Shown here: positions 34,721 to 47,980 of the stretch, piece after piece
How positions within the stretch are numbered: the first letter of the stretch is position 1
How the letters are laid out: each line of letters opens with the position of its first letter
DNA from: Membranipora membranacea
Lineage: Eukaryota; Bryozoa; Gymnolaemata; Cheilostomatida; Membraniporidae
Assembly: GCA_914767715.1 (NCBI GenBank)
Contig: OU612072.1
Coordinates: forward strand, 1,860,001 to 1,924,000
Direction: 5' to 3'
DNA: 64,000 nucleotides
The notes under the pieces: model-generated
The model's database searches: none
Seen by the model: only the letters and a program-made list of their open reading frames with translations
What the model was told of the DNA's origin: nothing
Made by a program: the position numbers and the translations under genes

Positions 34721-37516
34721 CCACTCAGGACAGTTATCTATGCGTACTCATCCAATGAATAAATTCGCTATCTCTATCGTATTACTCAACACTAATAAAT
34801 ATGAGTAATATGGAACTGATAGCTTTGTTTCATTTATTCATTCATGATAAAAAAACTACTGTTAGTCACTCAAATAAAGGTGACTACCTCTCCCAAATTA
34901 TTTGTGGAGGAAAGGACAGAGATGGTTGGACTCGGGAGTGACTAAGAGTAAGACTGTAGGACACATACCGTTTCTACTAGATATTGTCAGTACTTTTCTG
35001 TAACACCAATTAAACACATCTAATACACAGCCTTATCTACGTTTTTCTTTGTGAAGAATATTTAAAACAAATGTTACAATTCCAAGAGAAAAAAAATCAA
35101 TTTTTACAGCAAACATAGATGGCTTGTGGACAAAGATTAGAACTAGCAGCTTTACAGTACTGCATCATTAAATATGACGATAATACATCTGCTGCTCTCA
35201 CGACTCTCGACAGGGGATTACTCAACAGAGATACATGAGAGAAAATCAATCAGTTTGTAATATTCACTAAAAACAAGCCTTTCTCTGTGCCTTTAGGTTA
35301 TACGAATCATCATTATATTGTAGCATTGAAAGATGAAATTGGAAAATGTGGCAGCAGCTGCTATTGGAATTTGTTCCATTTTGTTTTAAAAGTGGTTGCT
35401 TGAAAATTATGAATACAGTTATTGATGTCTTAAGTAAAGTTTGCCGGCGGTTTCTATTGACGCTCTTTTTAAGCCTACTAGAAAGTGATTCCATGTCACT
35501 TGTGGCAAAAATTCTAGTATTTGGAAGTGACAATTTATTTATCATGTTTGATAATTATTATTACGCAATCCACCACTTGTGTTTTAAATCTCCCAATATA
35601 GTATTTCGGTAAATATTGAGCTATTCTGCTTTTGTCGCAGTTCACTGCTGACTATAATTTCATACAAGTGACCCCGTTTACATAAAAACTCATAGATTGC
35701 AATTTCTAATGTAGCAGCAAATGTCGCTTCCTTACCTGGTAAAGCAGTGCCTGTGTAGTTTTGTGTTGCTCTTTTGAGTAAGTTTTACTAAATCAGGTCT
35801 TTAGTGTCTCACAGTTGACTCTCCAATGTTCCACAGATGTGCTTGTTTTATTCCTGCACTTGAGTTCAGATCTGCAGATAAAGCTGACTCAGTATAACAG
35901 GATGCTGTCGACTCACACAGATGTATTAATTAGTATAAACTCTAAACTAATGACTCTGTGGTGTAGGTCCGCTCATTAGCAATATTACAAACAAATCTAG
36001 CTTTGTACAGCAGCGCTTCATGTGCCTATTATAATGATCAAACTCATCAATTTATCAAGTACTGTACAATCCCTACTTAAACATTACCTTATTCATCTAC
36101 CATATCGTGGCGCAAACAGATTTGAGCATTTACCCCTTGCGAGGAAACATTTCACGCATGTGAACTGCACCAATTTAATCTGATGCTGCTTGGGTTATTC
36201 GATGATATAAACTAGTGAGTCAAGAGATTGGGGGTACGGGGGGGGGGGGGGGGTCACAAGTGTTCAAAATTTCATGATCAATTTTGCATAGCGTCTATTA
36301 TGAAAATTGTTGTATAATTTTTTCTATGATATTTGTTCTTAGAAGTTAACACATTTATTACCATGGCAGAAAGGACGCACCAGTCATAGTGAATTCTTAT
36401 ATTTTTAACCCTTAATAAACATCAGCTTCATCTCAACCCCCTCCCTCGTTATGCACAATGTGTAATTCAGTTGCCTGCAGTTTGATTTTCAGGGCCATTT
36501 CATTTCTTGTGGCAGCACAGCAGTCCTGTTTTATTCAGATGGTTGCTGCTAATTATTTTACCAGGCATGATTTAACTAATGACAGGTATCATCTACATGT
36601 CTAATTATTTATAACTAAACATTATACAGATTATACAAACAAATACCTGAACAAAGGTTCAGGTTAAACTACACTTGTCATCACATACACGCTTTGCAGT
36701 TTTAACTATGTGATTTGCTGACATAAATTGCTTCTCTTATACCAAACTGATCTACTTTATAAGAATTATCCTACCAAATTACCAGATTACCGCTGGGCAC
36801 TCTTTTGTATAATTTATTTGGCAAGTTATGAAATACCGAAAAAGTCCTACAGGCAGCTTGGCGTACGACTATCCAAAGCCTGGTTGTATGAATGAATGAA
36901 TATGTCAGTATTTCATTACACTCCCAATCACAAGAGGTACAGGTTATCTTAAGCGATCTAGACAATTACGAGTTGGGCTCCCCATCTTTATTGTTAATGC
37001 TCCTTTGCGATTATAACCTTTGTGGAAGCAGGGAAGCAGTCTCGCCCTCCCTGGTGGAAGGGATAAGTAAATTAAATAGATGTAGTTTGGGATAAAAATT
37101 TAGTAGTCATGCTCTCATTAGATATGCATGGATAACTCCAAATTTCACAATGTAAGCTCAATTTTCTATATCAAATATTTTATGCTATATCAAAATGTAC
37201 CAAGTATATGACATTTCACAGATAGCTGTATTTCACATTCTATTCTCATCGGAGTTTGTTGAACACAAAGTGATATCTTTTTATTTCCCATTATCACTTT
37301 TTCTTTAAACACTCACTGCGGTAGTACAATTATTTGATCTCCTCCACTGTTGTACGGGCAAATGGGGTAAGATAACAAGCAACATATATGACTGTTTGGG
37401 ACAGGACCATGAATACAGGGGGTCTACTATGTACTTGCATGCAGCACCCTCCTCTGACTCTTTGAAAAAGAGTAGCCGGCAACGGTGGGCTAGTGTATAA
37501 TAGGGTATCTATATTA

Positions 37517-37565
37517 CACAAGCCACTTGCGCTTAAGGGGGCCGTTAAATAGGCGGTCAAATAAA
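37517..37565. repeat. Copy 2 of the short interspersed repeat
   Basis: Matches 553-604 in the same orientation (GCTTAAGGGGGCCGTTA, GGCGGT, AAATAA). Here the GTGTATA..GGGT segment upstream is single-copy, whereas beside copy 1 it is expanded to 13 units. Confidence 0.6.
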
Positions 37566-38326
37566 GTTTACAGGAAAATAAAACATAATGAGGTCCATCT
37601 ATAACCTACATCCAAAGATTTGGTTGGCGACCTGATTTAGTTATCCTATACTGAAGGGAGATAAAGTTTGACAAATTATAGAGTTAGCCAGAACTGGTGG
37701 CAGCTTACGTACCAAAAGATTCGGAGCAACCTGCCATAATGCAGGCAAATTAGATCAAACCTGATCTATGCTAAAAGTGTATTATTGCTTGAGGCCAAGT
37801 GTTATATCAAATAATTTACTCTCTGAAATTCTCTTTTAATACTGCAGGGCTAATCACAATTAATATGATCATATCAAATCCCACTGCAGTCTATCTTCTA
37901 TAGGCGATTGGTTGGGCTCCAGGTGTTCTCCGACCTGCCTGCAAACTGAGAGCAAAACTGGCGCAGACATTGCGGCCTAGCCATTAAGGCAAATAATATT
38001 TCACCGCCCATGCTTCAGGATGTGGCGTGTGATATGGCATCCGATTATTGAATATATCTGGTGATACATTTTATTCTTTTCACCCAATAGCTCTTGTCCA
38101 TAAAACAAAATGAGAGTCAGTCATCTCGGTGGTATCCACATGTAACTGAAACTGATAACACAAAACTCAAACACTTCTACAGACGTCCTGTACTTGACAC
38201 GACTTGACATGAAAAGGTGACCCAAGGTTATCAATCCTTAGACTCGATGACCTGTCACTGTCATATTTTTGTTTCTAAGGTGTCATTACCTAAACAAAGT
38301 ACAATAGAACATCCCTCCTTGATATG

Positions 38327-38360
38327 ATCACAGAGTAAGGATATATCCTTACTCTGTGAT
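38327..38360. repeat. Perfect 34-bp palindrome
   Basis: ATCACAGAGTAAGGATA is followed at once by its exact reverse complement. Confidence 0.95.
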
Positions 38361-39730
38361 ATGATAATAACTTCGGTAACTAAGTTCCTCAGTTTCTGTT
38401 TAATTTCATTATCTTTGTTAATGGGTAGTCAATTATAATATCTCCGACTTGATCAGCTAACTAGATATAATATAAGCCAGTGTATCCTTCAGGATATTAC
38501 AGTACAGTGTTTAGATAGTAATTACAGCAGTATTATCTATTATCTGCCAGTATTGATTGACGGATAACCTTCTCCGACCAATGGGAATTATCAATGCTTC
38601 ACTGCTAATGTTTACATTTCGCTATACAAGTACCAGTATTATGCAAATGTTCAGCGTGACATAGAAGTAAGGGCTATTAGTACACCAGCCTAGGCTGATA
38701 GTGGATTCAGCTTTAGGAACTCAGCTTATAATTTTCTTGTAAAGATTATACTTGAAACTTTTGATCGGCGACTAGGTCATATTGTTAAAGCTCAAACTGG
38801 CGGCGGCGACTGAGTGCAGCAGTAGTGACAAATACACTGAACCTCTCTACCAGTTTAGAACTGGGCAGTGGGACCTTACCAGGAACAGTATTGTTGCTGA
38901 GCAGATGACAATAACAGGTGAGCTTCAATTCGGTTATGACATCATCATGGCGAGCAAACACCAGTGAACAGCGTGAATTTCCGTCAACTTAGAATAGCAG
39001 CTATGCAAGATGTAGGCCTACAGACAGGGTGAACTAGGCATGCAGTTTAGGACTTGTAACGCAACGCCTATTTGGCATCCATAATTCAGGACATATTCCA
39101 ATGGAACAGATCCAATACACCGATGTGACGCCTTGTTCACAAGACCTTCGGTCGTTGTATTTTGTCTGTGCACACCTCCATAGGCCTCCAGGCAAGCATT
39201 TATACACCATGTCTGTCTTACTCTGTTCTGGGTAAGGCTGATGGGTGCCATGATTGCCTTCATTGAACACAAATTAAGTTTGACTCATTATGAACTAGAG
39301 CATTTCTACATAAGCTCATTGAGAAATAAAAATATCCACCAGTGAAAACTGTCCATCACATATAATCTATCTCTTACCACACATTGTATATCTCTCAGTG
39401 TTGGGTATCCACTGAGGATATATTGTATCCAAGGCTACAGATGGTATTGCAAAACTACAGTTGGATGGGCTAGTCAGTTAGCTGTGCTGTCATGCATTAA
39501 GTCAAGCTCTAAGTCTGCTTCCGTGATTAATATAAATGTATTAGCCGTTGTCGATTGTCTATGTATTTCACCGTGACCAGCATGAGTAAGCCTTGTATAC
39601 TATCTGACTGGATATATCATTAGTTGAGTCAACTTTTTGTTTGGTAATGTCATACCTTTAATAAGATACTGCCTCACACTGTCACTATGTTTTAGATTGT
39701 AGATGATTATCCTATGATGAGCAAACTGGA

Positions 39731-39740
39731 GTATATAAAA
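39731..39740 (+). promoter_or_regulatory. TATA box of the CS-domain gene
   Basis: GTATATAAAA lies 51-60 bases before the ATG at 39791, so transcription should start near 39762, with a UTR of about 30 nt. An alternative is that the TTTACTCAG ending at 39775 is an acceptor for an upstream exon. Confidence 0.5.
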
Positions 39741-39790
39741 AACTAACACGTTATTATTTACTCAGAAGAGAGGAGGGTCAAGTGTCAGCA

Positions 39791-41612
39791 ATGGCTACAA
39801 ATATCCAGCTACCGGATTGTGAGTACAACAAATGTAATCCCGCCCCCTCTGAGCGCCTTGTCTCTCACTTTAACGGTTATGATAGCCTACTTGTAGTGGG
39901 TATTACCTATGATGTATAATGTATTTTTTCTGTTTCTTTCTTCTGCCTGTGTAAAACACGAAAGGCAAGTTGAACGAACACTGCTTACTTAGCTCTTAAG
40001 CTGAGATGGGCGCTATATTTTGATAAGTCTTAGCCTAACCAAGAGTGGGCAAGTCTAAATGGATCCAACCAAAACCTAATTAAAAAGTTTTAATAATTGC
40101 GAGCAAACTTTTCCTATGAGAGTTCTCTGCCTAAATGAGCTAGTTTTAGCACACAGAAATCATATGTGCTGTCAAAGGTTAATGTAAGATCTTCTTGTAC
40201 ATCGCTCATTGTCAGCTTTGGCTGATTGTCTGCCTTATCAATAGATATTTTCTCAGAGTAATACACTGTGATATTTTGTTATCACTGCAGGGAATAAGCA
40301 TCAAATTGCCATCATTAGACAGCTAAGTCAACACAATCAATTCTAATAGACTTTGTAGCTAATAGTTAGACATAACCGCATGTGGAGTCGATTGCGTAAA
40401 AAAGAATTCTGACCTGCTCAGCATTCCTTCTTGGTTTAATGAGATCCCTTTAAAATTGGTGACAGCGCCCAATCAGCGTGTAAGCCCTATAGTCAGGACA
40501 GAGACTATAGATATATCTATAGTCTCTGGTCAGGAATCATCAAGAGATCCCAAACTGACCCAACCAAAACAACTTGTGCTCTGAAGCTACCCAACTCTCA
40601 TCTCATTAAAATCAAGAACATTTACAAACTGCTCGTATCATAGTATGGTAACATGTTGTAGAAATCAACCTCCTACTCTGACTCTTCATTGCAGACAAGT
40701 GTGATGATTGTAAAGCTGACTTTAAGATCAAGCTGCTCATCTCAGAACTAAAAACTAAAACTTTCTCTTCTAAACCGGATGGTGCTGTCGTTGAGGAGCC
40801 TAAGTTCACTGATAGGTAAGTTCTGGCAGCGCCATTGAACTAGATGGGAAAATAATCATACTATTGGTTGTATTCAGAAGGGAAGTCATCAAGGTTACAG
40901 GAATGCTAGTACTTCCAATTATTGTGTTAAATTAGCATATTGAAGTTAGACATGAGATTATGCAACTTTTAGCTATAGGAAGCATACATATTATCATCAC
41001 AGAGTACTCTGTGATCTCATATTTGCAATACCCCCAGTATAAACTTAGTGTGTTGATATTATTTGGCAATGCTCAGTGCTGTGGTTACTTGCCCATACTG
41101 AATGTCTTACGTAGCACAGACTGCGGCCATGGGTTAAGAGAAAACTTTTGAAGAGAGCTACACCATTACATTCAACATCAACACTATCATTTAAGAGACG
41201 GCCAGATTTGTGAGATTAAAATACTTTGATCAGACCTAATTTTATCATGCCTCACATGCATAGTTATCTGTGGGCGTTGACAGGTTGTTCTTCAGTGTTT
41301 ATTGCTCCTTCACAAGTGGTTTCTGATTGCCATTGAAAGATCACTTTATAAAGCTAGTTCCTGATACATTCATTCATTGGCGTTGTGTTTTCTAGAACTG
41401 CAGAAATCAAGGTGAAGATCGAAGCTAAAAATAAGAAAGCTGAAATACACTATGGGTTCTTTGTAGAACTGCCGTTAGAGATTAACCCTGATAAATGTAA
41501 ACATGAAATAGAAAAAGGAAAGATAACAATAATACTGAGAAAAGCTGATCCTGATAAAAACTGGGAGAGCTATGAGGATGAGATAACTCCCAAAACTTCA
41601 AATCCTACATAA
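39791..41612 (+). CDS. Small CS/p23-like domain protein
   Basis: Three exons: 39791-39818, 40695-40815 and 41396-41612, in phase, 121 residues, starting MATNIQLPDYKCDDCK. Residues from about 50 read as a compact CS/HSP20-like beta-sandwich: AEIKVKIEAKNKKAEI, then LPLEINPDK, then KITIILRKADPDKNWESYE. The last part matches the K-I-x-I-x-L-x-K...W signature of CS domains found in p23, CHORDC1/melusin and NudC proteins. These domains act as HSP90 co-chaperone or adaptor modules. The protein is too short to be any named member I know. A Cys-x2-Cys pair at the N-terminus could bind metal. The 3' UTR contains a long hairpin (41766-41887) and AATAAA at 42066. Confidence 0.7.
40500..40527. repeat. Perfect 28-bp palindrome
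   Basis: AGAGACTATAGATA plus its reverse complement, in intron 1 of the CS-domain gene, flanked by short direct GTCAGGA repeats. Confidence 0.95.
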
Positions 41613-41765
41613 ATATATGAGATACTACCAGGGAGGCTCCCTGACAAAGACTCTTCCTAAATCTCCACACTTTGAACTAGAGACTGTCAGATGTTGCCTT
41701 GTGTTATACAGGGTCTTCATGTTCTGGAATCTAGAATGTCTAATGGCAAGAAAGGCATGTTTACT

Positions 41766-41887
41766 ATAGTCTAAGTGCTCAGACCTGCAATGCAGTTATT
41801 GGCATTACATTATTAACCACTCTTTTCAAGTGGTAGTTGATGTAATGCCACTAACTCGCATTACGGAATTCTGAGCACTTAGACTAT
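41766..41887 (+). repeat. About 120-nt imperfect hairpin in the 3' UTR of the CS-domain gene
   Basis: ATAGTCTAAGTGCTCAG...GGCATTACAT...ACCACT pairs with AGTGGT...ATGTAATGCC...CTGAGCACTTAGACTAT. The stem is about 50 bp with a few bulges and a loop of about 7 nt. It may be a small MITE or an RNA structure. Confidence 0.75.
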
Positions 41888-42065
41888 TTGCTACAAAAAA
41901 TTGACATATTGGAGCAACACCTCTTAGGTCAAACATTTCTATATTTGTTTCATTTATACTTTATTTATATTATAATGATTTATACTCAGTAAAGCTCATC
42001 ACTAAGCTCATTGTGTCCCAAGGCCTCTTAGTTAGCTTATCTATACAATACGATCAATAGGGATA

Positions 42066-42071
42066 AATAAA
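42066..42071 (+). terminator. Candidate poly(A) signal of the CS-domain gene
   Basis: AATAAA about 450 bases after the stop codon. Confidence 0.4.
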
Positions 42072-43674
42072 TACGTTGAATGAATTTATAACTGAGACTT
42101 AGTTTCTAAATGTATTCAGCTGATTGAGTCAAGTTTCAGTGGTCCTATTCATGAAAGGTCCTGGAAATGTAAAGAAATGGTGTGAGCCAGCACCACCACC
42201 TAAGCTGTTCTGTGAAGAAAGTCATTGTGATCTGACTCATTTGCAGGTAAAATTCTGTCATCAGAAATCGGGTTATCCAGAGGGTTTTGTCCCTACTGAC
42301 CGGTTAATCATTAAGCTAATTTTCAACAGTACTGAGTTGTGTCTTCTGGCAAATACAGCGGACAACTCCTAATTTTTGTCGACAGTCTGTACCACATGCT
42401 TTAGAGCAGGGAGGGTTAGAGCCTTACATTACACACAGTGATGTGAATGTGAATATATATCAGTGCTTACACAAATACCACACTAATCATGTGATATGTT
42501 ATTGCATCAATAACTCTGGGCCGATTTAGCATTAATTATCTCGTGTAGCCAAAGTAACTCTAAAAGGAAGGCGAATTCTACAATTAGGGACAAGTACATT
42601 TTGAGTATTAATATTAAATTAAAATTGTTTCAAAATGCAACATTGTCATCGTGAGAATTCACACAGACATCTGGAAGACTTTCAAAGTAATTACGAACTG
42701 GGATGCACCACTAGAACTTCAGCACCGCAATAGAGTGCTTGCAGATTAATCTAGGTTCGCTACCTTGAAGGATAATTTCTGCCTTTCCAAACCAGATTTG
42801 CCTGTATTTTTTAAATACTTTGATGATTTTTTTAACCCATGATATAAGCCTGGAGGAATTTCAGTTTCCATTGAAAATTAATGCCAGAATGCAACATTAG
42901 GGATGAGATCTACATATGAGGGCTAAAAACCACCAGAGCTGAGGCAAATTGGAACCATGTGTCGGCTTTTAGTTAAGTTAAACAAGAAGTCAAGACAACC
43001 TTAATGATTATTTCTTGATTATTTTTTGATCATATTTGTAAGGAAAAATGTTAATGAACATATTGACACCAATAAAATCTGAATCAGTGCTCTAGTGAGA
43101 GCTAATCAGGGGTGAGGTCGAAGATAAAAACAGACTTCTAAAAGGACTTCAAAAAGCATCTTACGTAAGTTAGAAGAAATTTCGTAGGAGGTCAAGTCGC
43201 CAGGAAAGCTTTTCCAGGGAAATTAACAGACCTTATCCACTCTTATTCCCAAACATACACAGTATTGTATTGTAGAAATCTAAACATACACAGTATTTTA
43301 AGACCAAACTGGATTAAAAACTTGATAGAGGTGAATAAGCAGAAAATAACAAGGCTAGACTGAGACTGATTCAATTTTTATTATGAAAATACTAAAATAA
43401 GCGGCCTAAAACAAATTTCATTTTCTGTTATATACCGAGTTGTGGATGTGGATGGTATAATCAATGAACTCCCTCTTCATTGGTATAATACATTTAAAAT
43501 TAGCGTCATAGAAAAGAGGATGAAATATTTCTAGTTTGGATAAATTGTTTTAAATTAAGTAATAGCCACGCTCAAAGAAAACCTATTTATTATTATTTGA
43601 TAATATTATTACTATTTTATGATATTTGATCTCAAGTTTTTAAGTAAAAATGCTGAACTTCAGATAGATTTGTT
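42072..43674. other. Intergenic, nothing recognised
   Basis: AT-rich sequence. An 82-codon ORF at 42124-42372 has no recognisable domain and no promoter or splice support. The right part should contain the 3' UTR of the minus-strand secreted protein gene. Confidence 0.45.
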
Positions 43675-44296
43675 TTAACTCAATGCAACACAGTTTTCTG
43701 CCTCCGGACAACAGAGTCGTCTCACCTCCTCACAAGGTGCCTGGTTTATTGAGCTGCGAGCTAATCCAAACCTTTCAGTCATATCCACCATCACCTGCCC
43801 TTCAGACTTAGCTGAGCAGCTGATCGGCCACTTAGGTTCCACTGCCGGCTGGACGCAACTCTCAGCTTCACCTTCAGCGCTACGAGATACTCGGCCTCTT
43901 TCTCTACATATTATTCTTGTGATGAATTGACAGCCTGTTGCGGGCCTCCCTCCGCCCATACCTCTCGGTAGATTAATCAAGAATCTCTCATCCAGTGTAC
44001 AGTTGACTTCCTGAAATGTATAGTGCAGTGATGTGCTAGTAAAATCACATGATTGGTGAAATCAATGAATTTGTAGAACTGGAAAAATATCTGGAGTTCA
44101 ATTGAAAAAAAAGATTCAAGTTGACATGTTTGTATTTATTGTAACCACAAGCTTATTTTACTGGATTTACCAATATTTAGTTGTTTCATACCTGAATTTC
44201 TTTATATACAGTGATGCACCCTTCTTGATCTGTAGCGATAGTATTCAGTACAAGTACAGACAGTGTAGATAGTAAAGCTAAGAGTGGGTAGTTCAT
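43675..44296 (-). CDS. Small secreted cysteine-rich protein
   Basis: Two exons: 44192-44296 (start at 44296, donor GTATGA) and 43675-44010 (acceptor TACATTTCAG), in phase, 146 residues. The first about 21 residues (MNYPLLALLSTLSVLVLNTI) form a clear signal peptide. The mature chain has ten Cys, consistent with five disulfides, a Gly-rich stretch (RGMGGGRP), and a closing LCC...C. I do not recognise the family. A TATA box 100 bp upstream and the compact two-exon layout suggest an abundant, regulated extracellular product. A defence peptide, pheromone-like or matrix role is possible but not shown. Confidence 0.75.
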
Positions 44297-44396
44297 TGTC
44301 TGTTCAGTCACAATCAGACCTTAGCTCTTTTGATAGATAAACTCACTGATCATTCTCTTATGACAACTACATTGTTTTGAGATGTCAAGATATCAT

Positions 44397-44406
44397 CCTT
44401 TTATAC
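44397..44406 (-). promoter_or_regulatory. TATA box of the secreted Cys-rich gene
   Basis: The minus strand reads GTATAAAAGG about 100 bases before the ATG, placing the start site near 44370. Confidence 0.6.
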
Positions 44407-45824
44407 TCTTAACTCTTATTGAGCCAATGCAGGAAATATATTCCATTGAGTGCTCAGATTTATTTCAGCACAGCCTCCATAAGTGATTTGGTGCATATAC
44501 TGGCTGTGTGCAATAATTATTAGCATTAATTATGCTCTGACATTAACCTGTGCAACATGAACATGACTCATTTTTTTTTCTCAGATGACAACTTTGCTCA
44601 GAAATATGAGATAAACATTGCAGATTTTATTACGGTACCTTCCAAAGACAGCCTGAGACAACGATAAAATCTAAGTACAGGAAATACTATCCCTAGTGGC
44701 AACATGTACCAATTGGTCACATACCCAAACCCAGTACATACAGCTGTTGAATATGAAGCAGTTTTATCACAATATCATAGAGGAAAAATATACTATTACG
44801 ACAGCGCTTTCATAATACACTACCCTGCCTGATATCATCACTGTATGGTGTATACTTTTATCTTTTATTTGAGGTATGGGACAAGGAATATGGTTATTTT
44901 GAGGTAGATTGAGACCAATAACTACCTTTTCATAGCGATTGCCTTTGTAAACACCTCTCTTTGAATTGTGTTATCCCCCCCCCCCCCCCCCCCCCCGCTT
45001 GATTCAAGCAGGTGCTTCTCATCTCATCTCAAACTTGTCCGTAAATAGCCCTGACCATAAATTAATTGATTTTTTGCATCTCGCATAAGCCACCGCTGTT
45101 TTTTTTTCTGTCAAAAGTCTTAATCACTTTGGACCCTCAAACAGATACCTAAATATCAACCATAGGGCCCTATTATTTTGCTGAATAATGTCTAGCAATA
45201 ATACAAATGAAAGAAAATGATATTGTCCAACACACAGAGGATGCTTGACACTGCCGTGGCCAGCTATAACTAAGTTACAATACTTGTACTTTTGCTTGTC
45301 TCAAGCTGAAGATCTTTTTAATCCGAGGTACACTATTGTCCTGCGACAGAGTTCTTCTTGATTGGCTACTTAATCATCCTTGCGATTTTAAAAGCCTTTT
45401 GTCTGGGGATGACATTCAATGGCATGGCATGGCATGTTTTTATTATTTACAATAATTATGTCCATGTTCATAGTCGTGTTCATGTTTCCCAAAAAAAAGT
45501 GCCGTGTTTGCGAGATACAGTAACATGTGAGATAGTGTGTAGAAGTGAGCTGATGCTCTGTCGTATCAGGAACATCAATAAACCTCTGCTAAGACTTCTT
45601 CTATCATAATACTTGGCACAATGACGAGACTCAATGGTGAAGACTAGATAAGATAAGACGAACATGAAGACTGATAAAACTAGTTCCTTGACCAGTAATT
45701 TAACAATGTAACTAAATTGTTGTTGCATGCAGCAGCATTTACCGTTCAAACATTGAGAGTTTACACAGCTAATATTTTTTAAATTTATTAATGAGTAATA
45801 TCTAAACCATTCTGAGGAGCAGCT
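44407..45824. other. Intergenic, with a 22-C homopolymer
   Basis: A run of 22 C (44975-44996) is the only notable feature. Short ORFs around 45358-45749 overlap on opposite strands and look non-coding. The right end should hold the promoter of the next gene. Confidence 0.45.
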
Positions 45825-46923
45825 ATGGCTGAAGGTGGGCGTTACTCACTAACTGACAGTGATGGAAGTCTATTATCTATAGAAGGATCTATGACTACCA
45901 CTAACCAAATGCAGCCGTTAGAGTACTCAACCTCCACACAGGGTTCAACAAACTCTGACCCATCAACAGGTGGAAGTGGAACGTTTCACATAGAAGATCA
46001 AACCCGGAATCTAGAGATGATACCAGCCTCACCAGTAACGGTCATCCCTGTTCGCTCATACCAAAGAGAACCTTCAATATTCTCCACCTCCAGTACAGGA
46101 ACAGTGGTAGATAGAACTAACAATGACCGATCACGGAGTACCAACACCATGAGCGGATCATCAGGTGTCACTGTGATGAGGCAAAGCTCAGGTAACCGGT
46201 CACACTAACATATGCTGTGCTCCTGGTGAAGGGTACTGATTTAAAATGATACTTAATTTGTCATTGTGTCAATAAGGAACATGGGTGGTGGCATAAATGA
46301 AGTGTAATAGTATCCCCAATTGCAACCAGTGTCATGTTTAAGCAATGCAGACCTAACTAAAACTGAAAGTTGGAGATCGACAGCTCTCTGGTGATTTCAG
46401 CCCACCATCGTATTATGTGTAGTGGATCACTTGGCTGGGTCGTACACATAGAGTTTTTATATTAGATGGTTTGTACACTAAGCTGGGATTAGGAATATGC
46501 CAGTGGGTAAATTTGTTTACTGTTTCTACAACAGGAACAGTAACCTCAGGTGAAAGACCAAGATTGATTTATCAGCAGCAGCAGATCAACATACAAGAGA
46601 ATCCTACAAGCAGTGATGATGGATTTTTTCCAGCCTCTGTAAGCAATGAGCAGCTTAATCTGGTTGGACGCAACGAGGATCATCGAGTGAAATGCTATAA
46701 GATTTTCTCACTCTATTTGGCCATACCAGTTGTAATTCCTATCTTAGCTATGTATGTTATATCAGACTTGTTATGTACCGATAGCCTTATCTGTATGAGA
46801 ATCACGGTGTCTATAGGTATGGCTTGTGCTTTAGTATCTCTTCTTGTCTCTGCATGGTACGAGCGTAAATATCGTAAATGCAAAGCTGTGATAAGGTCTT
46901 TTCTCCCTAACTATGAGGTTTAA
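45825..46923 (+). CDS. Unrecognised Ser/Thr-rich two-pass membrane protein
   Basis: Two exons: 45825-46191 (donor GTAACC) and 46535-46923 (acceptor CTACAACAG), in phase, 251 residues. Residues 1-175 are hydrophilic and rich in Ser, Thr, Asn and Gly, with a short Gln run (136-139), and so probably disordered. Two hydrophobic segments follow at about 179-200 and 211-231, split by a short loop with two Cys. The tail is basic (WYERKYRKCKAVIRSFLPNYEV). With no signal peptide, both termini are likely cytoplasmic. The layout (long disordered N-terminus, hairpin of two TM helices) resembles several small scaffold-type TMEM proteins, but I cannot assign a family. AATAAA occurs at 47210-47215. Confidence 0.65.
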
Positions 46924-47980
46924 AGACAAGTGGGGATGGATGTATGATAATAATCTCATTAAGACCCATGTTTGCTTGCCAATTATCAGCATATATCATA
47001 TCGTTTTTCTTTATTGTTTGTAAATTTGCAGTAAAGATGCTAGCGTAGCAGGGTACCATAGCAAACATCACAATAATTTCTATGTTTTTCTGAGTAATCT
47101 CCCTTGATTATATACAGATGAGACCATACTTTTGCAAGGTTTTATATAAGCCATAAAGGAAGCAGATGAGACATTTTGATGTAAAAACTCCTTGGTTTCA
47201 GCTAACTACAATAAATCTATTTATTCGGTAATCCAAAGATTTGAACTCTATGCTGAAATAAAAAAGCGTATCTGAAAAACTTAATTTTTCATACAATTAA
47301 AATAAAACAATAATAAATTGAAATATAAAAACTTAATCAATCACAATGAAATTAAGTTTGAAGAAGGGGGGTGTCTTGAAATAAACAGATAATCTTTTTT
47401 GCAAGAAAATTCTATGTAAATATTAAGTAATTGTATTAAATATAGAATTGATTTGTATTGCAATAACATTAAACATATATATGTTATTTTGAATTTCTTT
47501 TCTGCAATCAAGATTTCCAGGTTGGATTTATATACTATTCGAAATTCAAAGCTGAAATATTATTATTTCTCTTTATTTTAATGATATATTTACTATATTA
47601 TATATAATAATCCCACCGAAAACGAAGTTTGAGGTGGTATTATGGCAATGCCCATGAAGCAGTTCTCATAGGGGACTTCTGACAACTTATGTGGCATCTG
47701 AGCCCTAATTTTTCACACAATAAACACCTACAGTTTTGCCTATCCATCCTCAATTATTGTCAAGATAACTAGATTCATACCTGATCTTCTCTTTGGGAGT
47801 AGTATGAAAAACAGCAGGTGATGCTATGACATAGAAAACTTGCAACAGCCAGCACAGGTTTTTTGGCTTTTTCTAGCCATTTTTATTCAATCCCATAGAC
47901 ATAGTTTTGTCTATGTCTATGAGGTTGCAAAAAAATGTTTTGTCTATGTGCAATCCTCGATCCATCATCAGTGCAACTTA
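46924..47980. other. Intergenic, AT-rich
   Basis: Contains the 3' UTR of the preceding gene and a short hairpin at 47894-47921 (CATAGACATAG stem). No gene recognised. Confidence 0.45.

Larger units (their letters stand above)
34721..39730. other. Gene-poor 5-kb stretch
   Basis: ORFs here (for example 35267-35612, 36771-37095, 39018-39272) show no family resemblance and overlap on opposite strands. Contents noted: a 16-G run at 36238-36253, the second copy of the interspersed repeat at 37517-37565, and a 34-bp palindrome at 38327-38360. A possible exon at about 38782-38918 ends at ACAG/GTGAGC, but I cannot connect it to a gene. Confidence 0.5.

Noticed and set aside
35267..35612. Overlapping 84-92-codon ORFs on both strands
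   Set aside because: No domain, no splice signals and low-complexity AT-rich composition.
42124..42372. 82-codon plus-strand ORF
   Set aside because: No recognisable motif, no promoter, and it follows a likely poly(A) signal.
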